DNA of 64,000 bases from Lytechinus pictus (GCF_037042905.1 NC_087247.1:80714920-80778919); one strand, 5' to 3'; counted from the first letter of the stretch, positions 34,583-46,256 are shown. Translations and numbers: made by a program. Notes: generated by a model from the sequence alone, not told the origin.

Positions 34583-36028
34583 AAAGTAATCTTTGTCATA
34601 TGCAAACCACTTTGTAAAATATTTAATTCATCTATAAATAATGGTATTGTTCCTGACCAATTAAAAATAGCTAAAATCGTACCCATATATAAGAAAGGAC
34701 AAAATAATGTATATAGCAATTATAGGCCGATCTCATTATTGCCCATATTTTCAAAAATATTAGAACGATGTATGTATAACCGGATCTTAAATTTTATAAA
34801 TAAACACAACATATTATATTGCAATCAATTCGGATTTAGACCACAACATTCAACTTCATCTGCCCTTATAGAATTTATTCATTACGTATCTAATGCTATT
34901 GACACCAAACAAACAACTATTAGCTTATTTCTCGATTTATCAAAAGCCTTTGACTGTCTTGACCATAAATTATTATTGTATAAACTTAACTGCTATGGAA
35001 TAAGAGGTACAGCTTTAAAATGGGTTAACAGCTATCCGTCGGGGCGTAAACAATATACTACATATAAAAAGCATAATTCTGAATCTAAGATCATAATGCA
35101 TGGTGTTCCTCAAGGGTCAATCTTAGGTCCCCTTCTATTTTTAATATATATAGATGATATAAGATTTACTTCCAAAAAATTGCATTTTACAATATTTGCT
35201 GATGATACAACAATTTCCTTGTCAAATGATAATGTAAATAAATTATGTGAAAATCTCAATCAAGAATTAGTTCATGTAGAAGAATGGTTAGTCAAGAATA
35301 AACTCATAATAGATATTTCTAAAACAACATCAATTATATTTTCAAATCGCCACTTCAATCCCAACGATGTTAATATATATCTCAGCAGTAAGGAAATCCA
35401 ACACACATCTTATACAAAATTTCTTGGCATCCAACTTGACGATAAACTCTCCTGGTCCAATCACTTTAATTATTTATGTTCGATTATTTCAAGAAATATA
35501 GGTGTAATGAATAAATTAAATTTCCTTCTTCAAAACATATTAATCAACCTTTATTATTCAATGGTTTATCCCTATTTAACTTATTGTAATGTTGTATGGG
35601 CGACCGCAGCCAACAATAACCTACATATGTTAAGATTGTTTAAATTACAGAAAAGAGCAGTAAGAATAATATGTAAGACTTCATTTAATGCTCACACCAG
35701 TGTCCTTTTTAAAAGATTAAAATTCCTGAGTGTATTTGACCTTTATAAACTATCCCTTGGATCATTTATGTATTCTTGTCACAAAAAGATAATTCCTGAA
35801 TCATTAAGCAGATATTTTTGTCTTAATATTGCTACCCACTCTCACCAAACTCGTAGACAATTTGATTTTCACATGCCCTCCGTCCGTACTACTTTTACCC
35901 AAAAAACTATAATGTATTCAGGTCCCAAATTATGGAACTCTCTCCCCCCCCCCCCTACCCTTAAAAATAGTTTATCCCTTATTAGTTTTCTACAAAGAAA
36001 TTATGTTAACAACGTTCGCATCCAATAA
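34583..36028 (+). pseudogene. LINE reverse transcriptase, frame-shifted from the upstream part
   Basis: The frame is open from 34583 to a TAA at 36026-36028, but it is out of frame with the endonuclease part, the shift lying in an A-run at about 34578-34585. RT motifs appear in order: IVPIYKKG and YRPISLLP, then LDLSKAFDCLDH (motif A), HGVPQGSILGPLLFLIYIDD (motif B), FADDTT (motif C, catalytic DD) and KFLGIQLD. The C-terminus carries YCNVVWA, LFKLQKRAVRII and GPKLWNSLP, usual in CR1/Jockey-like elements. The RT itself looks intact, so the insertion may be fairly young. Confidence 0.93.
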
Positions 36029-36479
36029 CTAAGTAATTGTAACATGACTATAATTTCTGTGTTTGCCTTTCTCCTACACTTATTCTCCCTAATTTCACCT
36101 GTCGATTTTCTGTGACCCTCCACATACGCTAGTCCTTTACCTTATTTCTATCATTTTCCTCGAAAGGCAAACACTTCATTTTAACTTTATTAATGTTTGT
36201 TTTCCCTTGTATTATTTTGTCTTTGTATGTTCTATTTTATATCCCTTCTTTTTCTTTCTTTACTGGGCTGGAACTTCTAAGATCTAACAGATCTTTAATG
36301 CCAGTCCACACTCGAAGCCTGCTCTGTACACTATTTACTGTATTATTACTTTTGTTATTTTGTTTTGTTCTTGCCATTATGTATTTCTTATTTACCTGTA
36401 TGTATGTTATCTTTATCGAGTGAAATAAATGAATTGAATTGAATATTGAATGAGTATTAGTTAATATTAATATCAATTT

Positions 36480-36480
<1 letters not shown>

Positions 36481-36538
<58 letters not shown>
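36481..36538. repeat. (TA)n microsatellite
   Basis: A nearly pure TA run directly beside the left arm of a tRNA-cored palindromic element. Confidence 0.95.
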
Positions 36539-36540
<2 letters not shown>

Positions 36541-36720
36541 GAAAGCAATGAAGAGAACAATGGTAGGCGTAACTTAAATCACGGTTCCCTAGAGCTATCT
36601 GCCCTTTGGAAAAATTGGTAATGCCGAAAAAATGTCTCTACCGGGAATCGAACCCGGGCCCCCAGCTTGGAACGCCGATGCCTTAACCACTAGACCACAG
36701 AGACGGGTTAGTGGCTAGGG
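36539..36720. mobile_element. tRNA-cored palindromic element, copy 1 (right arm lost)
   Basis: The left arm GTGAAAGCAATGAAGAGAAC through CTATCTGCCC and the tRNA-like core match the copy at 45882-46150. After GGGTTAGTGGCTAGGGCGA the sequence diverges, so the inverted right arm is missing. Confidence 0.8.
36634..36704 (-). tRNA. tRNA-like sequence, pseudo-tRNA or SINE head (anticodon position TCC)
   Basis: Read on the minus strand it is 71 bases: acceptor GTCTCTG pairs with TAGAGAC (one G-T), A box TGGTCTAGTGG, anticodon stem TCGGC/GCTGG with loop GTTCCAA, and B box GGTTCGATTCC with a CCCGG/CCGGG T-stem. It folds as a complete cloverleaf. The loop would place TCC (Gly) at the anticodon. It lies inside a repeated element, and the sister copy has a different anticodon, so a functional gene is unlikely. 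Confidence 0.5.
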
Positions 36721-36900
36721 CGACCCCGATCCGACTGACCTTCAGATAGACAGATTTTCGACACTATACCAATTATAATTTCCTTTGTCGGGTGTAGGTG
36801 GGTTTTGAACAATGACAAGCCGCCATGCCTCAGCTGGATCAAAGCTACTGCTTTGATACAGTACACGTATGGGAGAAAATTTCACACACACATATATATG

Positions 36901-37970
36901 AAGAGCTTGATTCCAAAAGGAGCTAAATCCACTTTTGACCAAAATTGATTTTTTGACACAAATATATGTATCTTTGACGTGGGAATCAAATGCAACATAT
37001 CGAATTTGAATTTTTTTTTTAAAGGTTGGTAAAATTTGTGCAATTTTGATTTTTGTTCCAAAAGGAGCTAAATCCAAAACAGTTCTGTACCAAAAGGAGC
37101 TAAATCCAAGAAAAATAAAATTTCAAAAATTCTTTATAAATTGATAATGAATGCTAAATTTTTGAAATCACGATTTAATAAATCTAAGATGATAGTACTA
37201 TTTCATTTGATTTCATTTCATTTATTTCACATTAAAAACCAATACACACAATTACAAAAGACAGAAAAGGAAATTACTCCATGTATATATAAAAGAGAGA
37301 AAAAAAAACATACAACAAAATTATAATACGATGGTAAATAATGTGACCGGGGCTAGAAAAAGCAGAGCTTATCGAGTCTAGCCCCGGCAGAAATGGAGAA
37401 TACGAGAAGGAAAGAGAGGCCCACCCCGGGAGCACATACGGTCAGAGGCATTAGGCACTCTGACCGTGACCAACTAAGCTCCTGGAGTAGCTCTCTCTTC
37501 CAGTGAACACTTTAAAATCAACCTAATGGAAATAAGGTGGGGGGGGGGGACAGAAAAAAGGGAATTAAAACGAGTTACACACTGATTTTGATTAATGATT
37601 ATTTAGAATTGCACAGATACCTTTTGTATTTCATCTTAAACTGCCGTAATGACGTACTTTGTTTGATGTTATCCTCTAAAGCAGACCATACTAGATAGCC
37701 CTGATACTTCACACTTCTCTGTCCTGTAGTGGTCCTGAGATATATGCTATGTAATTTCTTTGAGTTACGAGTATTATGACAATGGACATCACTATTGCAT
37801 TTAAACCAATTTTGGAGTGATTTTGGTAGTAATCCCTTTTCAGACCTATCAGACCCATCATATATATATAAATAAAACAGCAGTGGCTAAGGGAAAGTGG
37901 TGAATTAAAAAACCTTGATTTACAGAAAAATACCAAAAGTAGATTTAGCTCCTTTTGGAACAAAACTCTT
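36901..37970. mobile_element. Element bounded by AAGAG...TTCCAAAAGGAGCTAAAT ends
   Basis: The left end AAGAGCTTGATTCCAAAAGG is the inverted match of the right end AAGAGTTTTGTTCCAAAAGG. The word CCAAAAGGAGCTAAATCCA occurs three times directly (36913, 37058 and 37090) and once inverted, with one change (37940-37958). Both flanks are TA-rich. A LINE 3' end on the minus strand fills most of the interior, presumably a later insertion. Confidence 0.65.
37197..37890 (-). pseudogene. LINE 3' fragment, minus strand
   Basis: Translation of 37890 down to a stop at 37599-37601 gives SEKGLLPKSLQNWFK, then DVHCHNTRNSKKLH, LRTTTGQRSVKYQG, LVWSALEDNIKQ and SLRQFKMKYKRYL. This is the ordinary C-terminal pattern (H.HNTRN..LH, RT......GP.LWN.L, SL..FK..LK) of CR1/Jockey-like LINE proteins. 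The 3' UTR then runs to a GTGAAATAAATGAAATGAAA tail near 37197. The UTR holds two hairpins, at 37347-37388 (CCGGGGCTAGA) and 37437-37467 (CGGTCAGAG). The catalytic RT part is absent. Confidence 0.82.
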
Positions 37971-37974
37971 TATA

Positions 37975-39415
37975 TACATATATATACATTTCATTGTCAA
38001 AACTTGTGCAATTCCGTCACCTGCCGCGACTGAAGTTTTTTTTACCTCAGTAAATCCTTTTTGATTGAACTGAAGGAAAACGCAAACGTGAGCATGGTGA
38101 ATTAATCGAATAATTATAAGCAGGACATTAACACAACAGACCCAAATAGTTTGATGTAGCATTGATACCACTCCAAAAACAATGTACTTTGGGCTACTCA
38201 TATCATAAAATTAATTTATTATTTATACATGATTTATAAACCATAAAGTGTGATGTGGACATTCATTTATCTATTTAAATATTTCTAATAAAGATAAATA
38301 AAAAAAAAACACTTTCTTTTCTAAAAAGAGACGTCGTTAGAAATTGAGTGTGTGTGATGAGTATTTTAGTTCACTCTGTTTATTGTGCAGGGTATGATAG
38401 ATCAAAACATAGTAATCCAATCATTTATTCATTCCTATCTTCACAAAAGAACAATGTACTTTATATTTTGTTTGTAGAAAAGTACAAAGCCCCAAATAAC
38501 ATCGGCTTAATAGGAACGCGACAAGGAAAGGGTTTACGTAAGTTTGCCGCTTTCATATTTTTAAGTTGCCCTGGAAAAACAGAGAAGTATGGCATGATTT
38601 TTGAAAACAGAATAATCCAACGCTTGGTTGGAGTAGCGACCATACTTCGACTGAGATGACATGATAATACTAGTACATACAATTGATAACATCATCAGTC
38701 ATCGCTTAGTCCATTTACCAATCCTCTAAAGTTACCATGACAACCAAAAGACGTTTGAAAATTTGTGGGATTATATAATGATTGCATTGTCCATCTTGTG
38801 TTTTAAAACTATTTGTTTGGATTTCCCCATCTTTACATCTAACCATATATAAAAAAATAAAAGTCGAAATTACTACATAAATATGGGCAATTTTTAGAAG
38901 AAACATCAAATGTAAATAAGATTCCATACAATGTTTGACAAAGATTTGATATAAAAAATGCTAATATACGCAGTTATGTGCTAATAACATGCAAAAAAGG
39001 CCCCCGCAGATTCAACCAAATTTCATGGTATAGCATTTAAAAGGGGATAATTACTTTGCATATTTATTAATATTGAATAAAGAATTCATTTTCAATAAAA
39101 TTATATGACATTGATGATTGATAATCTAAATAGAATATCAAAATTTATGCAAATTATATCAAAAATTACATGTACATGTATATGCAAGAAACACACAAAA
39201 TTCAACAAAACCCCTTTTTTATTTTGCTTATGCGTCCTTTTATTATGGAGCATTAATACAAGATAGGGTGCCAAAAAGTTTATCAATTTGCCCTGATTTA
39301 AAATGATAATATATATAGCACAAAATTCACCATATTCATCATTATGGTATACCAGAAGTTGTGAAGACCTCTTTTATACAGTTAGTTGCTGAGAGAGATT
39401 CAATGAGTTATTCTC
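37975..39415. other. No feature seen
   Basis: AT-rich DNA. A 103-codon frame at 38348-38659 has no recognisable domain. Confidence 0.4.
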
Positions 39416-39419
39416 TGTC

Positions 39420-39589
39420 TGGGCAACATATTATCCACTCAACAATTGGTTAAAACTTTATCCAATTCTGGGTAGTTTTAAACCAATAATGTGTGCCATG
39501 GGTGAAAACTACACAGCATTGGTTGAAAACTACCCAGAGTTGGATAAAAAAAATTTAACCAAATTGTTGTGTGGACAGTATGTTGCCCA
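39420..39589. mobile_element. Palindromic MITE (170 bp)
   Basis: The ends are TGGGCAACATATTATCCAC and the inverse of GTGGACAGTATGTTGCCCA. The arms of about 70 bp include CAACAATTGGTTAAA and CTGGGTAGTTTTAAACCAAT with their complements. The centre is a short GTGTGCCATGGGTG spacer. Confidence 0.85.
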
Positions 39590-40143
39590 CCATTTTAAGA
39601 ATGTATATTTTAAGTTCTTGTCTCGTTCTAAAAACCTGACTTATGTTTTATTTATTTAATTTCATTTCATTGGAGTACGGGGAAATATAAATATGCTAAT
39701 TATCTGCTCATTTCAATAAAGCAGCATATTTGAGCATGAAAGTATGATTCTCAATAGCATGTTCTAAGAAGAAAATGGAGTTATTGGTTAGACAAAGATA
39801 TAAATGTGTCGCCCCTCTTTATGCATTGTGATATTTGGTTATCCTATACTGCTTTGTGCATGAATAGCTCCTCATTTATATAATTTAACATTTTCAGGCA
39901 TCATGTTGTGATTTTCGATGGAGTTTTCTGTCGGAGAAATCAAATTATTTGATCAAATATAGATATATTTATCTGACAGAGATATACAAAAAGTTTAATC
40001 TCTTTTCGCATTGCTATATTGTTTATCACATTGAAATATTGATTCATAAACATTTATGCATAAAGATATTATTTTTAATAAAATGTGCGTGAGGAAATTT
40101 GAAGGTGTTGATCTGCCATAGGTGTTCCATCCCATTTTATGCA

Positions 40144-40148
<5 letters not shown>

Positions 40149-40179
<31 letters not shown>
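40149..40179. repeat. (TA)n microsatellite
   Basis: A TA run of about 31 bases. A SINE-tail-like GCGCTATACAATAATTGCG with ATT repeats follows at 40255-40300. Confidence 0.85.
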
Positions 40180-40183
<4 letters not shown>

Positions 40184-40794
40184 TATATAAAGCCGGGGTA
40201 ATAATATCCAAGTCCTTTGGAAGCGCATGGGGACGTTATGACATAATGTGATATGCGCTATACAATAATTGCGTTATTATTATTAATATTATTATAATTA
40301 TTATATATATATATATTTATATATTGTATCCCATTCTAATACCGCTTTATGCATGAATAATTAGCATATTTTTGCATGAAGATTACTTTCCAATATCATG
40401 TCCTGTAGAAAAATGATGCTTTTGACCTTCCAAACACTTAGGGAAATTTTGGTGCTTTTGTAAACTCTGTCCTCAAAACTTCAAATTATAGGCCTAAGGG
40501 ACCTGACTATGTTTTTTTTTCAAAAGAGAAGATGTGGAGTTTGATTTCGCGTGTTTTTCAATATCCATAATACAACGCATATCGACTTTCAACATCCATT
40601 TCTGATGCCTTCATTGTTTCCGTTTGTTTGTTTCTAATAATTCATCTTTACTCTTTCTGATTTATCGCAAACCAAAGAAAAGGACGATAGATGAATCTAG
40701 ACCGATAAAAGATAATCTTAGGAACAGGAAAGTTGTCTTTCTTGTGACCATGATTGATTAAGAAGTTATACGCAAATTATAATATTTTTTTTTT

Positions 40795-40823
40795 ACAGAA
40801 ATGTGTTAATAACACATTTCTGT
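40795..40823. repeat. Perfect 14-bp hairpin
   Basis: ACAGAAATGTGTTA and its exact complement are separated by one base. It lies just after a T-run of about ten, near a transposon end at 40873. Confidence 0.8.
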
Positions 40824-40872
40824 CATTTCAATTTCTTCCACAAGTTGTCACATATCTCTTCTAAAGACACCC

Positions 40873-42674
40873 CATAGGCGGATCCAAAAAAAGAAAAAGA
40901 CGGAAAGAAAAAAAAGAAAAAAGAAGGGAATCATGAGAGGAAGAAGACGAGTGAATAAAATAAGATGAGCTAAGGGAAGACTTAAAAAATAATTAAGAAA
41001 ATCTTTCATGTCACCATATAAAATTTTCGCTCGCGCTTCGCGCTCGTATTGCTTCTTCGGTGATTTACATATCTTGTTCAATATTGAGTTTAAATATCAA
41101 TTTGGAAGTCAATATACAAAACATATTTCATCTCGAAAATCGAACTTTCATTATTTTGTGTGATTTACAAATTGATTTTTAAAAAGTGCTCAGTAAAAAT
41201 GTCAGTTTTATGGTTTGAATATTAACATGTTTTGATCGCGCTGCGCGCTCGCAGGTCTGATTGTCAAAACGTATCAGCTAGCGCTACAAGCTCGCATTTT
41301 GATTATCGAGTTATGTATGTCTCAATATTGATTATACAACAAACTACTCAAAATCCCCCTTTTCATGACTAGTGTATAAAAAATTTAGGCTCGCAATTTG
41401 CGCTCGCATTAATGGCTAATATTATATTAGGATGCATCCTAGTTATAATTAAAAAAGTGATTTAAATGTCCAGTTTTCAGGCCATCATATCATCAGATTT
41501 CGCGCCCTCATTGGGCATTAATGAACAAGATATTAATTTAATAATTGTATTGTCCCTTTTGTTTCATCTCGCACTTAGCAAGAGGAATAGGAAGACATTC
41601 TTCATTTTTATAATTATGATGACATATCCCTAGGCATTATCATTATCCAGTCTTAGATCACAATATCAAAAATGTTCTGCTCGCGCTTTGTGCTTGCATT
41701 ATTAATGTAGAAAGATCCCCTATTACTCATTCTTTTCAAGATTTACAGAACATGAATAGAGTATCCCGTTTTTAGGTCTAAATTTCGATTTTTTTTTTCC
41801 GCTCGTGCTTCGCGCTCGCAGCAATTGTTTAGTTATATAGCTATCTTCTTCACGATTATAAAAATTGATTAAAATTTTTCCATTCTTTATGTAGAAATGT
41901 CAAAAATTTTCAGCTCGCGCTTCGCACTCGCATTATTTGATTGTTGTAACGTCTTAATGGCTAAGTGGCAGTCATTAACAGGTACCTTCTCGATCAGTTC
42001 AAAACGCATATGAAAATTTTCTTCTCGCACTTTGCGCCCGCATTATTAATGTAAGGAAGATCCCCAATCACTCATCCTTTTCATGATTTACAAAACATGA
42101 ATAGAATGTCTCGTTCAGTAGGTCTAAATCTCGAAATTTCCGCTCGCGCTTCGCGCTCGCATCAATTGTTTATTTATATACCTATTCTGTTTAATTTACA
42201 AAAAGTGTTTAGAATTTCCATTCTTTGGGTAAAAATATAAAAAAAATTCAGCTCGCGCTTCGCACTCGCATTATTTTATTTTTAACATATGTAACGTCTT
42301 CATGGATAACTGCATACAGTCTTTAACAGGCACCTTTTCCATCAGTTCATTTCTGCTCGCGGTTCGCGTTCGTACTAATTATTTAGTTGCATACACATCT
42401 TTTTCAGAATAACAAACATTGCCCAGAATGTTCAAATTTTAGGAAAAAATACATAAGATTTCCAAAAAAGATTAGCTCGCGCTTCGCGCTCGCATTATAT
42501 AAATAAGGATTATGATACTATATATTTATGTTGATTAATAAGAATAAAGCTAAAAAGTCACTATTAGGACTACCCCTTCAAAGAAACCAAAAATCATCTT
42601 TAAGCGGCCGATCGGGGAAAATATGGCTGAATAAAATTCCGCCCCCCCCCCCCTATTGGCTGGATCCGCCCCTG
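40873..42674. mobile_element. Tandem-cored element with GCTCGCGCTTCGCGCTCGC units
   Basis: The ends CATAGGCGGATCCA and, inverted, CAGGGGCGGATCCAG are similar. The core has at least a dozen units of about 110 bp, each starting with a version of GCTCGCGCTTCGCGCTCGC, near 41030, 41225, 41690, 41805, 41912, 42023, 42142, 42250 and 42472. A higher-order repeat is visible: three successive unit types at about 41690-42020 recur at about 42023-42360, a period near 335 bp. The motif is the reverse complement of that in the hAT element at 7225. No target duplication or transposase was found. Confidence 0.72.
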
Positions 42675-42679
42675 CACCC

Positions 42680-44155
42680 CCCCCCCGTCAACTCTAGATA
42701 CGTCACTCCTCCGTACTTAGAATTCAAGGTTTCCCTCTCTAAAACTTTCTTCACGTCCGATTTCTTATTGCCACGATCGAGTGTAAAGGGGTTTGATCTT
42801 AAAGAGAAAGGGTGTTTTTGACCCCAATTTCTCCAGAAGTTTGTTTGAACATGGCATTGCCTCCCATCACCTATCTGGAGCAAGTATCTCGATTGGAGAT
42901 GTTTCAGCCTACTCTACTCGTGATGCTCATTTTCAAGTTCCTAGCTGAGAAAATAGACCTAGAATAATTGAATCACGCGTATTCCATTGATTGCCCTCTC
43001 ATTTTGCTTAATAATGACATGTGTCATATCTTGGAAGACACTACATAGAAAAGACTTGTCTTTGTCATATTCTGTCATACGGATAATATTTACATGTTCG
43101 ATTTTTAAATACCTCTTTACACACCCTTAGATGATTGCAATATTTCAATTTATCGTTGAGGCAAACATGTCCCACTCAAGCAGTATCTTTATTTTTGCTA
43201 TCACAATTATTTTTTTCGCCAATCGAATACTGTTAGACAAAACATAATTTGATGACGTCATTACCCGTCAACGTCATCATTCAGTTTACATGATCAGATG
43301 GCTTGAGAAATTGTAATTGGTTTGTAACCGTTTTCTCTCATAGTCTGCACCTGTTTCTCTATCATGATTCTAATAATTTAGAGCGTTTGTCTAATAATCT
43401 CATTGCTTCTTCTTTCAGTTTCTCGCTAAATTGGCGGTAAAAGAACTGCACGTCTTCCATTCGTACGCATTTTCATGCAATAATCTGCGACATATTAGCT
43501 TCCTTTTTTAGGCGAATGCGCGTTAGGTGTAGGCATATTTAGTCGTGACATAACTTATTTAAAGTAAAGTATACTAAGAAAAACTTACCGGGCAATTCAG
43601 AAACTGTAAATCGATTGTAATTTCTTCAGCAATCATATTGAATTCTGCTTCGCAAGTGCAAAGTGCTTTGATAAATATCAGGCCTACCCTCCCCCCTTCG
43701 ATAATGGAACATAATCAGTATATATATCTCTTTGCACTCTGTATTTTTGTCTTCATCTGTTTCAATAAGAAATCTTCATCTTTGAAAACAAGACATTTCG
43801 ATGTTATACCATCGTAATATTTATCCATGAATCATGTTATGTATAATGTTTTATCGAACTTAAAGATCCTCTGAGGAATATTAAACATTTTGTGTCCGAT
43901 CGGAAATTCTTGTTATAATTTTGTATTCGTATTTGTGCAGGAAGATGTTGTTGATATTTGATATGATCATTCAAATACATAAAACTATCAAAAGTTCTAG
44001 CTAGTAGTATGAATAATAAAAGCGTTATACGTTGCCACTGCGAACATCCTTCTATTCTCAGTGACATCGCATCAATCTAACAGACGGCTTATATTTTAAA
44101 GTCGATTCAGCTTTTATTCGGGACTGAAAGCAAAATTCTCGGAGTTAATATTCTT
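42680..44155. other. No gene seen
   Basis: AT-rich DNA. CRE-like TGACGTCA at about 43255 is part of a short inverted pair with ACGTCATCA. Nothing more can be supported. Confidence 0.4.
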
Positions 44156-44158
44156 GAT

Positions 44159-45042
44159 TTAAGGGCTGGACCCACTGGCCGACGGACACAAAACGTATGC
44201 ATAAAGGACACAGCAGACGAGCAAAATTTCGGGGTGGCGTCATCCGTTTTCATCCGCTCCAGAAATAGACAAAAGTGGCGAAAATTTGCGAAAACAGAAC
44301 GGAAAAACGGACGTGGGTAGTATGTAGCGAGGGAGGATGTTAATTAATGTTTATCGGAAGCCTAGCAGATGAAAGCGGATGGAAGTGTGGTTACCGTGAT
44401 TTTGATTTGACTTAATATACGAGATGCATACGCTTAAATCCTTTTTATTTCCGTGATATAAACGAGGTTTAAACGTTCCATGCATTGGCGGCGGAAGCCC
44501 AAAATTTTAGGGGGGGGGACCACAAAAATTTTTTGATAAGCAAAAAAAAAAAAAAAAGGTTATCAATCAAAAATTTTAGGGGGGACGCAGAAAAAAAAAC
44601 TGACGCCGCCTATGGTTCCATGTACTTTATCTTTTCGCTCTGTTTGCCATTTTAATCAGTTTTAACTTAATTCTGTTTTCAGCTGCAGCTGCAGTGGATA
44701 TGAGTTGCGAGGATGTAATGCCCTGAGGAAGCAAAAAAGATAAAGCGGACGTTTAACGGATGACAACGGACATACCACGTTTGTTGCTCGTATATGTCGC
44801 GGACTTACATCGTACCGGAAAAGTTCATCCCTTCTGAAAGTTTTGTGCAGCTCAAAACTTTTTGCGCGGATGAAAACCCATTTATGCGCGGATGCTCGAT
44901 GGATAGAGCGCAAATAGAGCGTATGGAACACGTATGCAATGAGTACACTACGGATGCATAACGTTTTCCAAAGGATGGCAAGATTTCTTTCCGTTTTACT
45001 TCCTTTTTTGCATCCGCAAATGCAATGGGACCGGGCCTTTAA
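44159..45042. mobile_element. TTAA-bounded palindromic element
   Basis: The ends are TTAA-GGGCTGGACCCACTGGC and, inverted, TTAA-AGGCCCGGTCCCATTGC. The interior repeats ACGGATG, GCGGATG and CGTATGCA words on both strands, so the two halves are loosely inverted. A small hAT-type MITE is nested inside. The 89-codon minus frame here is not a gene. Confidence 0.6.
44483..44614. mobile_element. hAT-type MITE (132 bp)
   Basis: The ends are CATTGGCGGCG and, inverted, CATAGGCGGCG. The 8 bases outside each end are identical, GTTCCATG, at 44475-44482 and 44615-44622. The interior repeats AAAATTTTAGGGGGGG. It is nested in the larger element. Confidence 0.88.
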
Positions 45043-45184
45043 TTCAAACCAAAAATAATGTTTTAGGTAAAGTTAGGTTTTTCTTACTTGTTGAAACTAT
45101 CTTCTTAAACAAGCAATTTGTTATGAATTCTGATCACAGTCATATAGCGTGTGATGGGGGTAATGTGTATCGTCCAGTCTCCAT

Positions 45185-45302
45185 CCCCTTTATCCCCCCC
45201 CCCTCCTTCTCCCCTTCTCTCCCTCCATCTCTCTCTCCCTCCCATTCCCTCTCTTTCCCTCTCCTTCCCTTTCCCCCTCTCATTTTCTATCTCTCTCTCC
45301 CC
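45185..45302. repeat. CT-rich low-complexity tract
   Basis: About 115 bases almost wholly C and T. The Pro/Ser/Leu-rich frames here are artefacts. Confidence 0.9.
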
Positions 45303-45593
45303 TCTGAATGAATTGAAATATGGGTGTAAAGTCAAGCTTATTTTATATTGGACATTATGCTTAATATTACCAGAGTCACTTCTCTGACGTAACCTGTAAG
45401 TTGGATTTTTCTATTATCGAATAACACTTGGAGTAAACAGCACCTGAAACCTTTTCTTTCTGTTGTCCTTCAATAATCTAGTTCATATTATTTGACTTTC
45501 GGGTACATTAGCCTAATTTCATTTACTGCATGGGGCTGCGCATGTTGTTTGGACGTCTTAGTGTGCGTTTATGCGCCAATTTTTTACCCTAGA

Positions 45594-45637
45594 ATCATGA
45601 TTCAAAATCATGATTCAAATCATGATTCTGGAGTATC
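45594..45637. repeat. Three tandem AATCATGATT palindromes
   Basis: The 10-base palindrome AATCATGATT occurs three times, spaced by 2-3 bases. Confidence 0.85.
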
Positions 45638-45848
45638 ACAATTGTTGTTCCAATGAACAGATGAAGTGTATTTATAGTCATCAGTGGCTGCAGACTGGAG
45701 CATGAAAATTTATATTTATGTACGCAGGTAGAATTAGTCGACATATAACACTTTAATATAATATTTGGAAATGTGTAATTTCTGATTATTCAGAGTTAAA
45801 TGAAATTTTCGTAACTATCTCATAAACATCATCATGTGGAAGCAAATA

Positions 45849-45881
<33 letters not shown>

Positions 45882-45883
<2 letters not shown>

Positions 45884-46150
45884 TGTGAAAGAAATGGATG
45901 AAGAGAACAATGGTAGGCGTAGCTTAAATCAAGGTTCCCCAGAGCTATCTACCCTTTTGGAAAAATTGGTGATGCCGAAAAAATGTCCCCGCCGGGAATC
46001 GAACCCGGGCCCCCAGCTTTGAACGCCGGTGCCTTAACCACTAGACCACAGAGACGGGTTAGTGGCTAGGGCGAAAAGGGTAGATAGTTCTGGGGAACCT
46101 TGATTTAAGCTACGCCTACCATTGTTCTCTTCATCAATTTCTTTCACACA
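45882..46150. mobile_element. tRNA-cored palindromic element, copy 2 (complete)
   Basis: Arms of 77 bp at 45882-45958 and 46074-46150 are inverted copies with about two mismatches. They begin TGTGTGAAAGAAAT and include AGAGAACAATGGTAGGCGTA. A tRNA-like sequence occupies the middle. TA microsatellites lie on both sides (45850-45880 and 46213-46252). Copy 1 is at 36539. Confidence 0.85.
45985..46055 (-). tRNA. tRNA-like sequence in the centre of a palindromic element
   Basis: On the minus strand it has the same A box, B box and T-stem as 36634-36704. The acceptor stem is weaker (GTCTCTG with CGGGGAC, two or three G-T pairs) and the loop is GTTCAAA, placing TCA at the anticodon. It is best read as a pseudo-tRNA carried by the element. 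Confidence 0.45.
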
Positions 46151-46197
46151 ATATTTAAATAAAAGAGTTGCCAAAGCCTGTAGTACATGTATAACTT

Positions 46198-46252
<55 letters not shown>
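46198..46252. repeat. (CA)n(TA)n microsatellite
   Basis: About seven CA units are followed by about twenty TA units. Confidence 0.95.

Positions 46253-46256
<4 letters not shown>

Larger units (their letters stand above)
33157..36450 (+). mobile_element. LINE (non-LTR retrotransposon), decayed
   Basis: The element encodes an apurinic-type endonuclease followed by reverse transcriptase, then an AT-rich 3' UTR. It ends at GTGAAATAAATGAATTGAAT with a short TTGAA-type tail near 36430-36450. The 5' start and any ORF1 are not visible, so it is probably truncated. The domain order and C-terminal region recall the CR1/Jockey side of LINEs, but the clade was not tested. At least three frameshifts and one in-frame stop make it inactive. 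Confidence 0.92.

Noticed and set aside
36634-36704. A functional tRNA-Gly gene
   Set aside because: It folds well, but it is part of a repeated element whose other copy has a different anticodon, so it is listed only as tRNA-like.
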